Positions 1 to 9,538 of a stretch of 64,000 bases of DNA are shown here, in pieces. The stretch comes from Paenibacillus sp. CC-CFT747 (GTDB lineage: Bacteria > Bacillota > Bacilli > Paenibacillales > NBRC-103111): NCBI GenBank assembly GCA_030323305.1, contig CP106741.1, forward strand, positions 253,001 to 317,000, read 5' to 3'. The notes below the pieces were generated by a model that did not search any database, was not told where the DNA came from, and saw only the letters and a list, made by a program, of their open reading frames with translations. Every line of letters starts with the position of its first letter. Positions within the stretch are counted from its first letter, which is position 1. The translations under genes and the position numbers were made by a program.

Positions 1-53
1 ACGAAGAGGACGCTTCCGGATTTATCTACACCCTACACCGAGGAGGGATTCGA

Positions 54-1130
54 ATGAAGTCCATCACCCGGCAGGCCGGCATGCTCCTGATGTCCCAAGC
101 CGATGAGCTTGCGGAGGAAGTGACCGCCCGGCAATATTCCCGGCAGCCTGATCTGACGGCCCGCTTCGGAGCCTCCGGACGGATAAGAACCAGGCAGGAC
201 TCCGTTTATAACCTGCAGTATTTGGCCGAAAGCGTCCTGGTCGACAGCCCCTCCTTGTTCGTCCATTATATCGCCTGGCTCAAAACGCTTCTGGACGGGT
301 ACCAGGTTTCCGTGGAGGAGCTGCGGGTTAACCTCCAATGCATGGAGGAGGTCATTCAGGCCCACGTGAAGGAACCCGAACGAGAGACCCTGCTGGATTA
401 CTTGCGGCTGGGACGCCAGCAGTTGACGGCGGCGGAGACTCCCTCCTCCTTTCTTAAGGAGGACCAGCCCCTCGCGGAGGAGGCCAAGCTTTACCTCCAA
501 GCCCTGCTTAACGGGGACCGCCGGTCCGCAAGTCAGCTGATCACCCGGTTGGTCGAGGACAAGGTCCCGCTGAGAGACTTGTATTTGTATATTTTCCAGA
601 CCACCCAGCATGAGATCGGCCGCCTGTGGCAAACCAACCGCATCCAAGTAGCCCAAGAGCATTTCTGTACGGCCGCCACCCAGATGATCATGTCTCAGCT
701 GTATCCCTATTTGTTCACAAGCCCCCGCAAAAGCTATACGCTCGTCTCCGCCTGCGTCGGCAAGGAAATGCATGAGGTCGGCCTGCGGGTGCTGACGGAC
801 CTGTTCGAGCTGGAGGGCTGGGATACGTACTACCTCGGCGCGAACGTGCCTGCTCGAAGCGTGATTCATTCGCTTATCCACCATAAGGCGGACGTGATCG
901 CTATCTCCGCTACCATGACCTACCACGTCCATCTCGTGGAAGAGCTCATTTCCCAAATCCGGGGAAACCCGGAATGTTCGGGAGTCCGAATTATCGTTGG
1001 CGGCCTGCCCTTCAACATCGATTCCAAGCTATGGAAAAGGGTGAGAGCCGACGGGTGGGCCTCGGATGCGGAAGAAGCGGTCCGGGTAGCGGAAAGCCTG
1101 CTTCAAGGCCAGACGGCTCAAACGGAATAA
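54..1130 (+). CDS. B12-binding protein, CarH-like photoreceptor domain
   Basis: A 358-residue soluble protein. Residues about 140-225 form the four-helix cap and 230-355 the Rossmann-type cobalamin-binding domain. The cap contains W192-x9-E202-H203, the W-x9-EH pattern known from light-sensing adenosylcobalamin domains such as CarH. The binding domain has E-M-H240-E-V-G, a variant of DxHxxG in which the His is the lower cobalt ligand, followed by an S-x-T loop and a GG turn. Residues 1-130 are helical and unrecognised; there is no MerR-type DNA-binding domain, so output is probably to a protein partner. ATG start behind GAGGAGGG. The hybrid-kinase-like gene follows 26 bp downstream, suggesting an operon. 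Light sensing is inference from the motif; a B12-dependent methyl carrier is the alternative. Confidence 0.85.
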   Translation: MKSITRQAGMLLMSQADELAEEVTARQYSRQPDLTARFGASGRIRTRQDSVYNLQYLAESVLVDSPSLFVHYIAWLKTLLDGYQVSVEELRVNLQCMEEVIQAHVKEPERETLLDYLRLGRQQLTAAETPSSFLKEDQPLAEEAKLYLQALLNGDRRSASQLITRLVEDKVPLRDLYLYIFQTTQHEIGRLWQTNRIQVAQEHFCTAATQMIMSQLYPYLFTSPRKSYTLVSACVGKEMHEVGLRVLTDLFELEGWDTYYLGANVPARSVIHSLIHHKADVIAISATMTYHVHLVEELISQIRGNPECSGVRIIVGGLPFNIDSKLWKRVRADGWASDAEEAVRVAESLLQGQTAQTE

Positions 1131-1156
1131 CGCGACCGACTAAAGGAGCTAAGAAC

Positions 1157-2848
1157 ATGGAGTCTCATGCCGAGTGGCATTCGGAAATAGCCAAGCTGAG
1201 GGAAACCGTCCGTCAGCTGTCCGACCGGGTCATCCGGTTTCAGGAACAGGAGGACCGGCTGCTTTCGGAGCTTTCGGAAATGAACAACGAATTGATTACC
1301 GTCCAGAGAATGCTCGCCAAAACCAATCTGGATCTTAAAAAATCCCAGAAGAAAGCGGAGGAAGCGGAGCTTGCCAAGGGATCGTTCCTGTCGATGATGA
1401 GCCACGAGGTCCGTTCCCCTATGAACGGCATCCTGGGGATGACCGAGCTGCTCATGCATGCGGAGCTCCATGCCGAGCACCGCAAGAAAGTGATGCTGAT
1501 CGAGGAATCCGCCAAGCTTCTGCTGACGATCGTTAACGATATTCTCGACATCACCAAGATCGAAACCGGAGAAGTGAAGCTGAATGAGGAGCCCTTCGAT
1601 CTTCGCAAGCTGCTTCATCATATGGTGGAGCTGATGAAGCCGAACGCCGCTTCCCGGACCCTCCTTCTTCCCGTCTGGGACAGCCGAATTCACCCGTTTC
1701 TATTGGGCGATGCCGTGCGCATCCGGCAGATTCTGCTCAATGTGATCATTCATTCCACCCGCCTGTCGGGCAGTGGGACCCTTACGGTCCGGGCTCTGCT
1801 GGAGCGGGCTGAGAAAGGCAAACAGGCCATCCGCGTCGAGGTGTCGGAGCCCGCAGGAGAACGCCGTCCCCTTCCGGCTCCCCCTGAGCACGAAGGCAGC
1901 CATCTCGGGATGCGCATTGCTTCCCGGCTCCTGCAGCTGATGGGCGGTTCCCTGACCGTGCATGGAGAGGACGGGAAAGGCCCTCTGGTGTCCTTTCAAC
2001 TGACCCTGCCCGAAGCCCGGGCCGAGGGCAGCCGGACCGGCCTCTACGGGGAGGGTCCGGAAGAAACATCCCCTTTTGCGCTCCGGCTGACCGACTGGTT
2101 CGACGAAGAGACGCGGTCCCTTCCCATTCTTCTTGCGGTGGACAATGCCATCAACCGGCAGGTCGTTCATATGCAGCTGACCCGGATGGGCTTCTCCCAG
2201 GTGGACGTCGTCCAAGACGGGGAGTCCGCCGTCCAGCGAAGTGCCCGCCGGACCTATTCGCTTATCCTAATGGACCACCTTCTCCCAGCGGCGCACGGCC
2301 TGGAGCCCGCCAAGCTCATCCGGGAGGAAGGCGCACGCCGGAAGCAGCCACTCGCTCCGATGGTGTGCATCAGCGCCAACCCCGGCCCCGATTTCACCGC
2401 CCACTACCGGGAAAGCGGCTTTGACGATTGCATGGCGCTGCCGATTACGCTGGAACAGCTGGAAGCGGTGCTCCTGCGCTGGCTTCCGGCGGAAGGGCCG
2501 GCACCTTCCCGTGTGCTTAGCCTGCCGATTATCCAGGACCTGAAGAAGCTCGACGAATCCGGCGTTCTTCTCCACAGCCTTCTCGACCAGTTCAAGCAAA
2601 TGGCTCCCGGGCTTATGGACCGGATGAAGCACTCGGTCCGGGACAAAAATGCCGGTGAGCTGCAAAAAACGGCCTACACGCTGAAATCGAGTGCGCTCGG
2701 CTTGGGACTCGTCAGCTTGTCGGCCACCTTCTCCCAGCTTGAAAGCATGGGGGTAGCCGGAGCGGTTACGCCCGAAGCCGAAGCGCTGCTGGCCAGCCTC
2801 TGGGATGATTACGAAGCCGCGTGCCGGGCGCTTGAGCAGTACTTGTAA
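1157..2848 (+). CDS. Hybrid histidine-kinase-like protein with degenerate HATPase, REC and HPt modules
   Basis: 563 residues from the ATG behind AAAGGAG. Order: coiled coil (about 10-75), HisKA with an intact H-box (SHEVRSPMNG, H83), a HATPase-like region (185-285), a receiver domain (325-445) with D373 in LILMDHLLP, and a C-terminal HPt domain (460-560). Several catalytic parts are missing. The N-box Asn position reads H (NVIIHSTR), no DxGxG G1 box is visible, the receiver Lys is replaced (ALPIT) and one acidic residue of its pair is lost (AVDN). The HPt phosphoacceptor His is Tyr507 (AYTLKSSA). No transmembrane segment. It probably works as a binding or scaffold partner of the upstream B12 protein rather than as a normal phosphorelay; that is inference. 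Confidence 0.82.
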   Translation: MESHAEWHSEIAKLRETVRQLSDRVIRFQEQEDRLLSELSEMNNELITVQRMLAKTNLDLKKSQKKAEEAELAKGSFLSMMSHEVRSPMNGILGMTELLMHAELHAEHRKKVMLIEESAKLLLTIVNDILDITKIETGEVKLNEEPFDLRKLLHHMVELMKPNAASRTLLLPVWDSRIHPFLLGDAVRIRQILLNVIIHSTRLSGSGTLTVRALLERAEKGKQAIRVEVSEPAGERRPLPAPPEHEGSHLGMRIASRLLQLMGGSLTVHGEDGKGPLVSFQLTLPEARAEGSRTGLYGEGPEETSPFALRLTDWFDEETRSLPILLAVDNAINRQVVHMQLTRMGFSQVDVVQDGESAVQRSARRTYSLILMDHLLPAAHGLEPAKLIREEGARRKQPLAPMVCISANPGPDFTAHYRESGFDDCMALPITLEQLEAVLLRWLPAEGPAPSRVLSLPIIQDLKKLDESGVLLHSLLDQFKQMAPGLMDRMKHSVRDKNAGELQKTAYTLKSSALGLGLVSLSATFSQLESMGVAGAVTPEAEALLASLWDDYEAACRALEQYL

Positions 2849-2866
2849 CTTAAGTTCAAACAGCAA

Positions 2867-2901
2867 AGGCCTGTCCGGCATTTCTTCGACCGGACAGGCC
2901 T
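2867..2901. terminator. Bidirectional terminator between convergent genes
   Basis: Perfect 12-bp inverted repeat AGGCCTGTCCGG / CCGGACAGGCCT with an 11-nt loop, lying between the hybrid kinase stop and the convergent CheB-CheR-kinase stop. A short T tract follows on the minus strand. Confidence 0.75.
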
Positions 2902-2908
2902 ATTGGCG

Positions 2909-5900
2909 TTACTTGAGAATGGATTGGAACAGTTCCGAACCCGGCTGGGCCAAGGAGCGGTGCCCGCCTTCGATGTGCAGGGGAAGCAGGATGTCGATGG
3001 TCGTTCCCTTGTTGACCTCGCTCTGAAAACGCATCTGGCCCTGATGATTCTCGATGATCTGGTGACAGATCATGAGGCCGAGGCCGGTGCCTTTCTGCTT
3101 CGTGGTATAGAACGGCTCGCCAATCCGGTCCAGCTGCTCCTTCGGAATGCCGCAGCCTTTGTCGACAAGGCGGATCATGACCTTGCCGTAAACCGCATTG
3201 CGGATCTGAATGAAGATTTGGCCCCCGTACGGAGTCGCCTCGATCGCGTTCTTCAGCAGGTTGACGAACATCTGCTTGATCTGGTTCTCGACGCAGTTCA
3301 TGTGCACGCTCTCGAGTTCACACTCCACCACGAATTCTATATTTTTGAGGATAGCCTGGGAGCTGAGCAGCATCACGACGTTCTGGAGAATAACCCGAAG
3401 GTCCTTCGTCGCGAATTCGAAAATTTGGGTTTTGGCGAGCAGGAGCAGCTCGTTGATGATCAGCTCCATGGAATCCACCTCAGCGGAAAGAATCTCCATG
3501 TATTTCTCCTGATCGCCCTGCTTCGTGTTAAGAAGCTTGAGAAAGCCCTTGACCGAGGTCAACGGGTTGCGGATTTCGTGGGCGATTCCCGAGGCCAGCT
3601 GGCCGGCCACGGACAGCATTTCGGATTTTCTCAGCAGCCCCTCCGTATGCTTCTTCTTCGTGATGTCCTCCGCTACCTTAAGGTAATGCACCACTTCTTT
3701 CTTCTCGTTGATGACGGGAAGAACGGTGGCCGATTCCCAGTAAATTCTTCCTTCCTTGTGCCGGCCCTGCAGCTCTCCCTTCCACTTGCTGCCCGAGCCC
3801 ACCTTTTCCCAAAGGATGTCATAGACCTCCGTCCCCCCTCCCCGCGCTCCAGCGCCCGGGCCTCCGTTCCGATGACTTCCTCCCGGGAATAGCCGGTAAT
3901 ATCCGTGAAGGCGGGGTTGACGTATTCGATCTTCATCTGCTTGTCCGTAATCATGACCACGGACGGGCTCTGCTCGATGGCGAGTGAAAGCTTGCTCAGC
4001 TGGCTGTTGATCGACTTCAGCTCGGTAATGTTGACGAGGGTCATGATGATGCCTTTGATGTAGTGATCCACAGTCCGGTAAGGAGAAATTTTGAGCAGGT
4101 ACCAGTTCTTCTGATTGCTCTGCACCTCCCGCTCAATGGGCACCAGGGTGCGCAGCACTTCCTCGATATCGGGCACCATGCGATCGTAAACCAGATTATG
4201 CGAGATATGCATGATCGGCCGTCCTACGTCGACCTCCATCAGGTTGATGACATCCATGACGTTCGGGGTAAACCGCCGCACGCTCAGATCGATATCCAGG
4301 AAGATGGTTCCGATGTTGGAGGCACTCAGGAAATTGTTCATGTCGCTGTTGACTTCGATCAGCTCGTGAATCTTGGACTGGAACTCCGAATTGACGGTCA
4401 CGAGCTCCTCGTTAACCGAGCTCAATTCCTCGTTCGTGCTCTGCAGCTCCTCGTTCGACGCAATCAGTTCTTCGTTCGTGGCCTGGAGCTCTTCGTTGGA
4501 CGTCTCCAGCTGCTCGATCACCGTCTGCAGCGTTTCCTGCGTCGTAACCAGCTCCTGCTCCAGATCCAGAATGAACTGCTTCTCCTTCAAGTCGAGATCG
4601 GGAGGGGGAGGAGGCAGGTGCCAGCTTCTCCAGCTCCCTGTCCGGCAGAAAGGCGATCAGGATGTACTTGTCGTTCGTCTTTTCCGTCCGGAACAGTTTG
4701 ACCTTCAACAAGATGCGCCGAGAAGCCCCGTTCTGCTCCATGACGATGTTCTTGTAGATGACCTCCGACTTCTCCTTGCGGGCTTTGTGAACGGCCGTGC
4801 TGAGCGCAACGGATAGGCTTTGGGGAACCATCTTGAACAGGTTGTGGGAGAATTTCCCGCGCGGCACGTTCAGGAAGGCATTCACATCTCCGGTCGTATG
4901 CACGACATCGTGATTGTCGTCGATAATGATACAGGGAGGAACGAACTCCTCGATCAACGATTGGGAAAGATCGTCCAGCTTGCGGAACAGCTTGGAATCC
5001 TCCATAATCTGCGAGCCCTGCAGCGTCTGCCCCGGAAGGGTGACCGGTTCGCTGATCTCCACCATGTTGAGCGGCCTGCGCTGGATGACGTTCCGCTTCG
5101 AGAAAATGTTCCACTTGTTGTGTAGCGGAGCGTAAAGCTTCCCGAGTTCTCCGATCGTTTCACTTGCTCCAAGAAACAGAAAGCCGCCGGTGGCGAGTGA
5201 AAAATGAAACAGCGAAAGCACCTTCTTCTGCAGAATGGGCTGAAAATAGATCAGCACATTCCGGCAGGTGACCAGATCGATCGAGAGAAACGGAGGATCC
5301 TTCACGAGATTATGGTGCGCGAACACAATCATTTTGCGGAGTTCCTTGGAGACCTGATAGCGGTCCCCTACCTTGACAAAATATTTCTCCAACCGGTCCG
5401 GCGACACATCGGCCGCGATGCCGGCGGGATACATGCCAAGGCTCGCCAAATCGAGCGCATCCTTGTCCAGGTCGGTGGCAAAAATTTTGATCGCCGGCTT
5501 CCGGCCGATCGATTCCATGTATTCCCTGAGCAGAATGGCGATGGAATAGGTTTCCTCTCCGGTCGAGCAGCCGGCCACCCATATGCGGATCTCCTGGTTC
5601 TCCTTGTGAAAGATCCGGGGCATCACCTCTTCCTTCAAAACCTCGAAAGCCTCTTTGTCGCGGAAAAACCGGGTCACGTTAATCAGCATCTCCTTCCACA
5701 GTACGGATGCTTCCGAAACATCGCCAAGCAGCATCTGGTAGTAATCGTGTAGGTCGCCGATGTGATGAATGGCCATCCTCCGTTCAATTCGACGAAGAAT
5801 ACTATTCTGTTTATATTGGGTGAAGTCAATATGGAATTTCTGATGCAGAAGCCGGAATATCTTCTGAATGGTTTCTTCGCTCGTCTGCGCTCTCGTGACC

Positions 5901-6520
5901 AGCTGGTTCGGTCCGGCCGACTGGCAGTAGTTCATGAACCGGACCAGCTCGCCGCCCATCTGCTGAGGGGGAGGATGCAGTCCACGAGCCCTGTGGAAAT
6001 GGCGCAGTTCGGCATCCCGTCGAATTGGGCCGAGCCCGCTTCCTGAACAAGAATCAGGCCCCCGCATCTTTGATCGCCTTGATGCCCCGCGACCCGTCGC
6101 TTCCGGTTCCGGACAGAACGATGGAAACCGAATGTTCCCCGGAGTTTTTGGCAAGCGACCGGAAAAAGACATCGATGGGAAACACCAGAGGACTTCCCGG
6201 CGTAATCGATTCGAGGTGAAGAACGTCATTCTCTATCGTCATGAGCTTGCCGGGAGGAAGGACATACACGTGGTCCGCCTTCACTTTGTTTCCTTCGGCG
6301 GCCTGCACAACAGGCATGGACGTAACCTTGGACAATATATCCGCCATCAGGCTGCGGTAATCGGGGGACAGGTGCGGGACAACGACATAAGAAGCTCCGC
6401 TATCCGGGTCAAGGTGCGTAAAAAAGAATGGAGAGCTTCCATTCCGCCAGCCGAAGCACCAATTCCTACCACGTATAACGGTTTGCGGTGTTCCGTGGAG
6501 CCATTCGTGCTGTTCTTCAT
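2909..6520 (-). CDS. CheB-CheR-PAS-histidine kinase fusion (frameshifted)
   Basis: Reconstructed protein of about 1,200 residues. It has a CheB methylesterase domain (GIGASAGGMEAL at the N-terminus, later SGTGSDGSRGI), a CheR SAM-dependent methyltransferase domain (VAGCSTGEETYS, TCRNVLIYF), a long coiled coil of repeated S-N-E-E-L-Q heptads, two PAS domains, then HisKA (AHEIRNPLTSV) and HATPase (DKGCGIP, GTGLGL). Such cytoplasmic fusions couple chemoreceptor-style methylation enzymes to a kinase. ATG start behind GGGGAG. Five frame breaks: A6 at 6420-6425, C5 at 6059-6063, G5 at 5967-5971, a G-rich run near 4604, and C6 at 3833-3838. All fit missing bases. No receiver domain is attached, so a separate response regulator is expected. 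Confidence 0.85.
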
Positions 6521-6808
6521 TCTATCATCTCCCCATCACTTTGATTAGGCATCCTCTGGTGGGGAACGATGACGCCTAAGCCCCTCTGTTTTTAATGTGG
6601 CTGCAGGGTCCGTCTTCTCTTGCTGCAGTCCGGCCTTTCGCTGCTTCTTACAAGGCAGTTCAGCCGAATCTGTCTATCCATATAAGATCAGTATACACGA
6701 ACCAAGCAGTTTCTTCCATAAAAAGTAAACTTTTTGTCAAGAAAACCGCCATATCGGGCATGGCAAAAGCCCGGATAACCGAAGCGTCAGCCGGGCCGTA
6801 CCTCACCT
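6521..6808. other. Intergenic region upstream of the CheB-CheR gene
   Basis: 288 bp without a gene. It has an A+T-rich stretch around 6660-6750 holding a possible minus-strand -10 (TATACT, rc of 6689-6694) without a clear -35, and a TTAGGC...GCCTAA inverted repeat at about 6545-6580. Probably the promoter region of the downstream minus-strand gene. Confidence 0.35.
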
Positions 6809-7060
6809 TTATACGATAACGGCGGAATAAGCCGTTTTCCGGGCTGCAAGGGACTGCTTCATGGTCAGGACGCGCACCCGCCGCTGCTGCTCGGGCTCCT
6901 CCTGCTCAAAGAACGAATCATCCGTTCCAAGCTCCAGCAAGGTCTCGCGGGCGGCCTGAACCGCCTCCTGCTCCTTCTCGAGAACATAATAAGCAATCTG
7001 GTAGCAATAGCCTTCGAACTTTCTCAGGACCGCTGCTTTGTTCTGAAGCCGCGGGCTCAT
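6809..7060 (-). CDS. Small hypothetical protein, sigma-region-2-like
   Basis: 83 residues, ATG start behind AAAGGAGGG. No certain family. The segment YCYQIAYYVLEKEQEAV followed by ETLLEL resembles the helix pattern of sigma-70 region 2, in the position of the core-binding helices, but no region 4 follows. It is the third gene after an ECF sigma factor and its putative anti-sigma factor, 36 bp downstream of the latter and on the same strand, so it is likely co-transcribed. It could be a truncated sigma paralogue or a small modulator of the sigma/anti-sigma pair; that role is inference only. Confidence 0.6.
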   Translation of the reverse strand: MSPRLQNKAAVLRKFEGYCYQIAYYVLEKEQEAVQAARETLLELGTDDSFFEQEEPEQQRRVRVLTMKQSLAARKTAYSAVIV

Positions 7061-7096
7061 GACACACCCTCCTTTGCATTATGGGGATTGGGGAGA

Positions 7097-7912
7097 TTAG
7101 CGGACCGAACGGGCGACTTCCACCGCCTCCTCTTCCGTAAGCGGCCCCGACACCTGCAGGACCGCGTAAGCGGACGGCCACTGAACCGTAACATAGCCGT
7201 CTCCTGGAAGAAGAGTGCCCGGGCTTCCGTTGATCTCGATCTCCCGCGCTTGCGCCTTGCCTCCGAAGGAATACACGCCTTCCGGCTGCCCGGAAGCCGT
7301 CCGGGTATAGAGGAATAGAACGGCCCGGTCCCCGTTTCGGTAGAGCAGAAGCGCCTGCTTAAGCCCTTCTTCTCCGTCCGGGGTTAGCTGCGCTGTATCC
7401 GGTGCGAAGCCTTCGGGGAGCCGGGCGGGGGCCGGCAGCTTCCACCGTTCGACGGCTTCCGGAACGCTCATCTCCACGGGCCGCGCCGGCACGACGGACC
7501 GCTGAACCGCCGGCTGGCCCGCTCCGGTGGATGCCGCTTCGCCCTCCCCCTGCGCAGGGGGAGCAGCCGTCTTGGCCCGGGCGGTTTCGCGGTCCCCGTC
7601 CCGGCCGTACCAGAGGTGAACGGCCCCGTCTTGGACCTTCCGGCCCACATGGAACCAGAAGGTTTCGGCGGCAGCCGGACCGAGCGCGAAAGATCCTGCC
7701 GCCGCCCCGATCAGGAGGGCCGCCAGGCTCGCGGCCGCAAGAGCTTGGGAGAAGACGGGGCGGAGACGGCTTCCCCGCCTTTCCCTGGCCAGCCTCTCCT
7801 GCATCCGCACCCAGGCCTCCTCCCCATCCGGAACCGCAAGCCCGTGGTGAATCCTTCTGACGGCCAGGGACACCTGCCCGCCAGCCGTTCTTTCCCGGCC
7901 CGGTCCGTTCAC
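7097..7912 (-). CDS. Putative membrane anti-sigma factor, DUF4367-like
   Basis: 271 residues. A cytoplasmic N-terminus (1-50) is followed by one transmembrane helix (about 55-78, rich in Ala/Leu/Gly), a low-complexity charged linker (95-140), and an extracytoplasmic C-terminal domain resembling DUF4367, with alternating beta strands and a conserved LPEGF-type turn. The GTG start overlaps the sigma gene stop as GTGA, which implies translational coupling. Position and topology suggest it sequesters the upstream ECF sigma factor at the membrane and responds to an envelope signal. No ZAS zinc motif is visible in the N-terminus, so the sigma-binding element is not identified. Confidence 0.7.
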   Translation of the reverse strand: MNGPGRERTAGGQVSLAVRRIHHGLAVPDGEEAWVRMQERLARERRGSRLRPVFSQALAAASLAALLIGAAAGSFALGPAAAETFWFHVGRKVQDGAVHLWYGRDGDRETARAKTAAPPAQGEGEAASTGAGQPAVQRSVVPARPVEMSVPEAVERWKLPAPARLPEGFAPDTAQLTPDGEEGLKQALLLYRNGDRAVLFLYTRTASGQPEGVYSFGGKAQAREIEINGSPGTLLPGDGYVTVQWPSAYAVLQVSGPLTEEEAVEVARSVR

Positions 7913-8490
7913 CGGTCATCCCCCCATTTACGCATAAAGTGACCCGCCAGCTTCTTGCGCGCTCTGGCCAGCCTCTGGGTAAGCACCTGCTCGGTAATCC
8001 CGAGCTCCGCCGATATTTCAGAGTAGGACAATTCCGCTATGTAATGGAGAAAGAGAACCACCCGGTAGTCAGGCTTCAGCTCTTGGATCGTGGCGTGAAG
8101 AATTTCGTTGCGCTGCATGCGTTCCACCATATCCTCCACCTTCTCCACCGGCAGGGAATAGAACGCCTCTTCCTTATCGATAACGTCGTCCAGGCCGGAC
8201 ATCTGACGATATTTTTTCAGCTTTCTCAATAAATCATAAGCCCCGTTGCGCGCCAGCTTCTTCAGCCAGGCCCCCATTCGGGAATCGGAGCGTGTCTTGG
8301 GACCGCTTCGGACCGCTTTCATGAAGGTTTCCTGGATGCAGTCCTCGGTTAAGGCATGATCGTTCAGAAGAAAATAAATGTCCCGGTACACCCACTGCCG
8401 GTAGGCAAGGAATAGCCTGCGCTGCGCTTCATGGTTCAGGGAATGGATATTTACGCGAAACAGCTCGAATTCCTGATCGGACAACATCAT
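7909..8490 (-). CDS. ECF-type RNA polymerase sigma factor
   Basis: About 193 residues. Region 2 (FLLNDHALTEDCIQETFMKA) and region 4 (LSYSEISAELGITEQVLTQ, a helix-turn-helix recognising -35) are both clear, and there is no region 3, as in extracytoplasmic-function sigma factors. I chose the ATG at 8490, close behind GGGAGCTGGAGGG; an upstream TTG at 8517 lacks a ribosome site. It is first in an operon with a membrane anti-sigma candidate and a small sigma-like protein. Members of this class usually activate their own promoter, but I cannot identify a specific -35/-10 pair here. Confidence 0.88.
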   Translation of the reverse strand: MMLSDQEFELFRVNIHSLNHEAQRRLFLAYRQWVYRDIYFLLNDHALTEDCIQETFMKAVRSGPKTRSDSRMGAWLKKLARNGAYDLLRKLKKYRQMSGLDDVIDKEEAFYSLPVEKVEDMVERMQRNEILHATIQELKPDYRVVLFLHYIAELSYSEISAELGITEQVLTQRLARARKKLAGHFMRKWGDDR

Positions 8491-8649
8491 CCCTCCAGCT
8501 CCCGGCCCATACTTCAAGTTAAGTTAACCATAGGTCAAACGAACGATCAACAATAATTTCCAGCAAAACCACGCGTTGGGAGGAAGGCAGCAGCAGGACG
8601 GCAGGACCAGAGACGCCCTGGCAGGGATATAACCCTATCACAAAGCACA

Positions 8650-8675
8650 AGGCTGCCGGAGCTTCCCGGCAGCCT
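8650..8675 (-). terminator. Terminator after bactofilin gene
   Basis: Stem GGCTGCCGG / CCGGCAGCC with a short loop, located 66 bp past the stop of the minus-strand bactofilin gene. The minus-strand 3' side is moderately T-rich. Confidence 0.55.
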
Positions 8676-8740
8676 ATCGCTTGCATGAAGCGCATCCTTT
8701 CTCCGCCTGGTCCTGCCGGGAGCCGGAAATTGGAAGCCCT

Positions 8741-9535
8741 TTAGGTCTCGGTGCTGGAGCCGACGGAGGCCGACGGATCCACGGTAAGCGACTCGGTATA
8801 CTCCACCCGCTCCACCTCGCAGTGGGGACCGATCACGACACGGTTTCCCCGGATGAGCCGGGCCCTTGTATATTCCACGTTCACGAGCGTTCCCTCGATC
8901 AGGTCGGCATTCAACATATTCGGCCTCAGGTCCCTGCCGCGGAACAGGCCGGCGATAGAGTGCAGAAGATCGGTGAAGATGGAAAGGACCGCCGCCTTGC
9001 GGACCGTAATCTCTTCCTCCAATTTCTTTGGCGTAGCTCGTTCCGTACATGTCCACCTGAACCCGGTTGGCGTTAAGCAGACCGCCGACCGAGAGGCCCC
9101 CGGTCACCTTGACCTCCTCCGCTTCGAGATCCTTTCCCGCCTGGATGTCTCCCTTCACCTGAAGCCGGACGGCCTTCAAGGCCTCCCTGGTCTTCAGGCT
9201 GCCGCTAATCTCGATCTCGGAAGCGCGGATGGTGTCATCGGCTTTAAAGGAGCCGGATATCGACAGCTCCCCACTTTCCACCGCTCCTTCGACAGCGCAG
9301 CTTCCGCTGATTTTGATCCGCTCAGCCGAAACATTTCCCCGTGCGTGCCCGGAACCGGATACTTTAAAAAGCCGGGCGATGACGTTACCGGTAATTTTCC
9401 CGGAGCCCGAAATGCGCACCTCATCAAAATGCCCTCCCCCGCTGACCCGCTTCCCGATATGATCAGGTCCCCGTTCGGGGCCGTCCCCGCCGCTTTGTTA
9501 ATCATCGTTTCCGTGCCCTCCTTGTTCCTGTCCAT
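8741..9535 (-). CDS. Bactofilin-like polymer-forming protein, BacE/YhbE family (frameshifted)
   Basis: About 265 residues made of short repeating beta units of the type xxISGSxxxxG (ISGSGKITG, VSGSGHARG, ISGSCAVEG, ISGSFKADD, ISGSLKTRE), the right-handed beta-helix pattern of bactofilins. The C-terminal third carries a helical segment and a second set of beta repeats. B. subtilis YhbE/YhbF (BacE/BacF) are the closest families I know, and they are linked to flagellar assembly. The upstream YhbD-like gene stops 3 bp before this ATG, matching the yhbDE arrangement. Two frame breaks: C5 at 9436-9440 (one base missing) and a second near 9013-9030 that is not a simple homopolymer. Confidence 0.82.
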
Positions 9536-9538
9536 GCC

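Noticed and set aside
2903..3892. Long open frame antisense to the CheB-CheR-kinase gene
   Set aside because: High-GC codon bias creates long antisense frames; it has no ribosome site and mirrors the kinase domain.
2909..6520. Degraded chemotaxis pseudogene
   Set aside because: All five breaks fit base loss in runs, and every catalytic motif survives when they are corrected.
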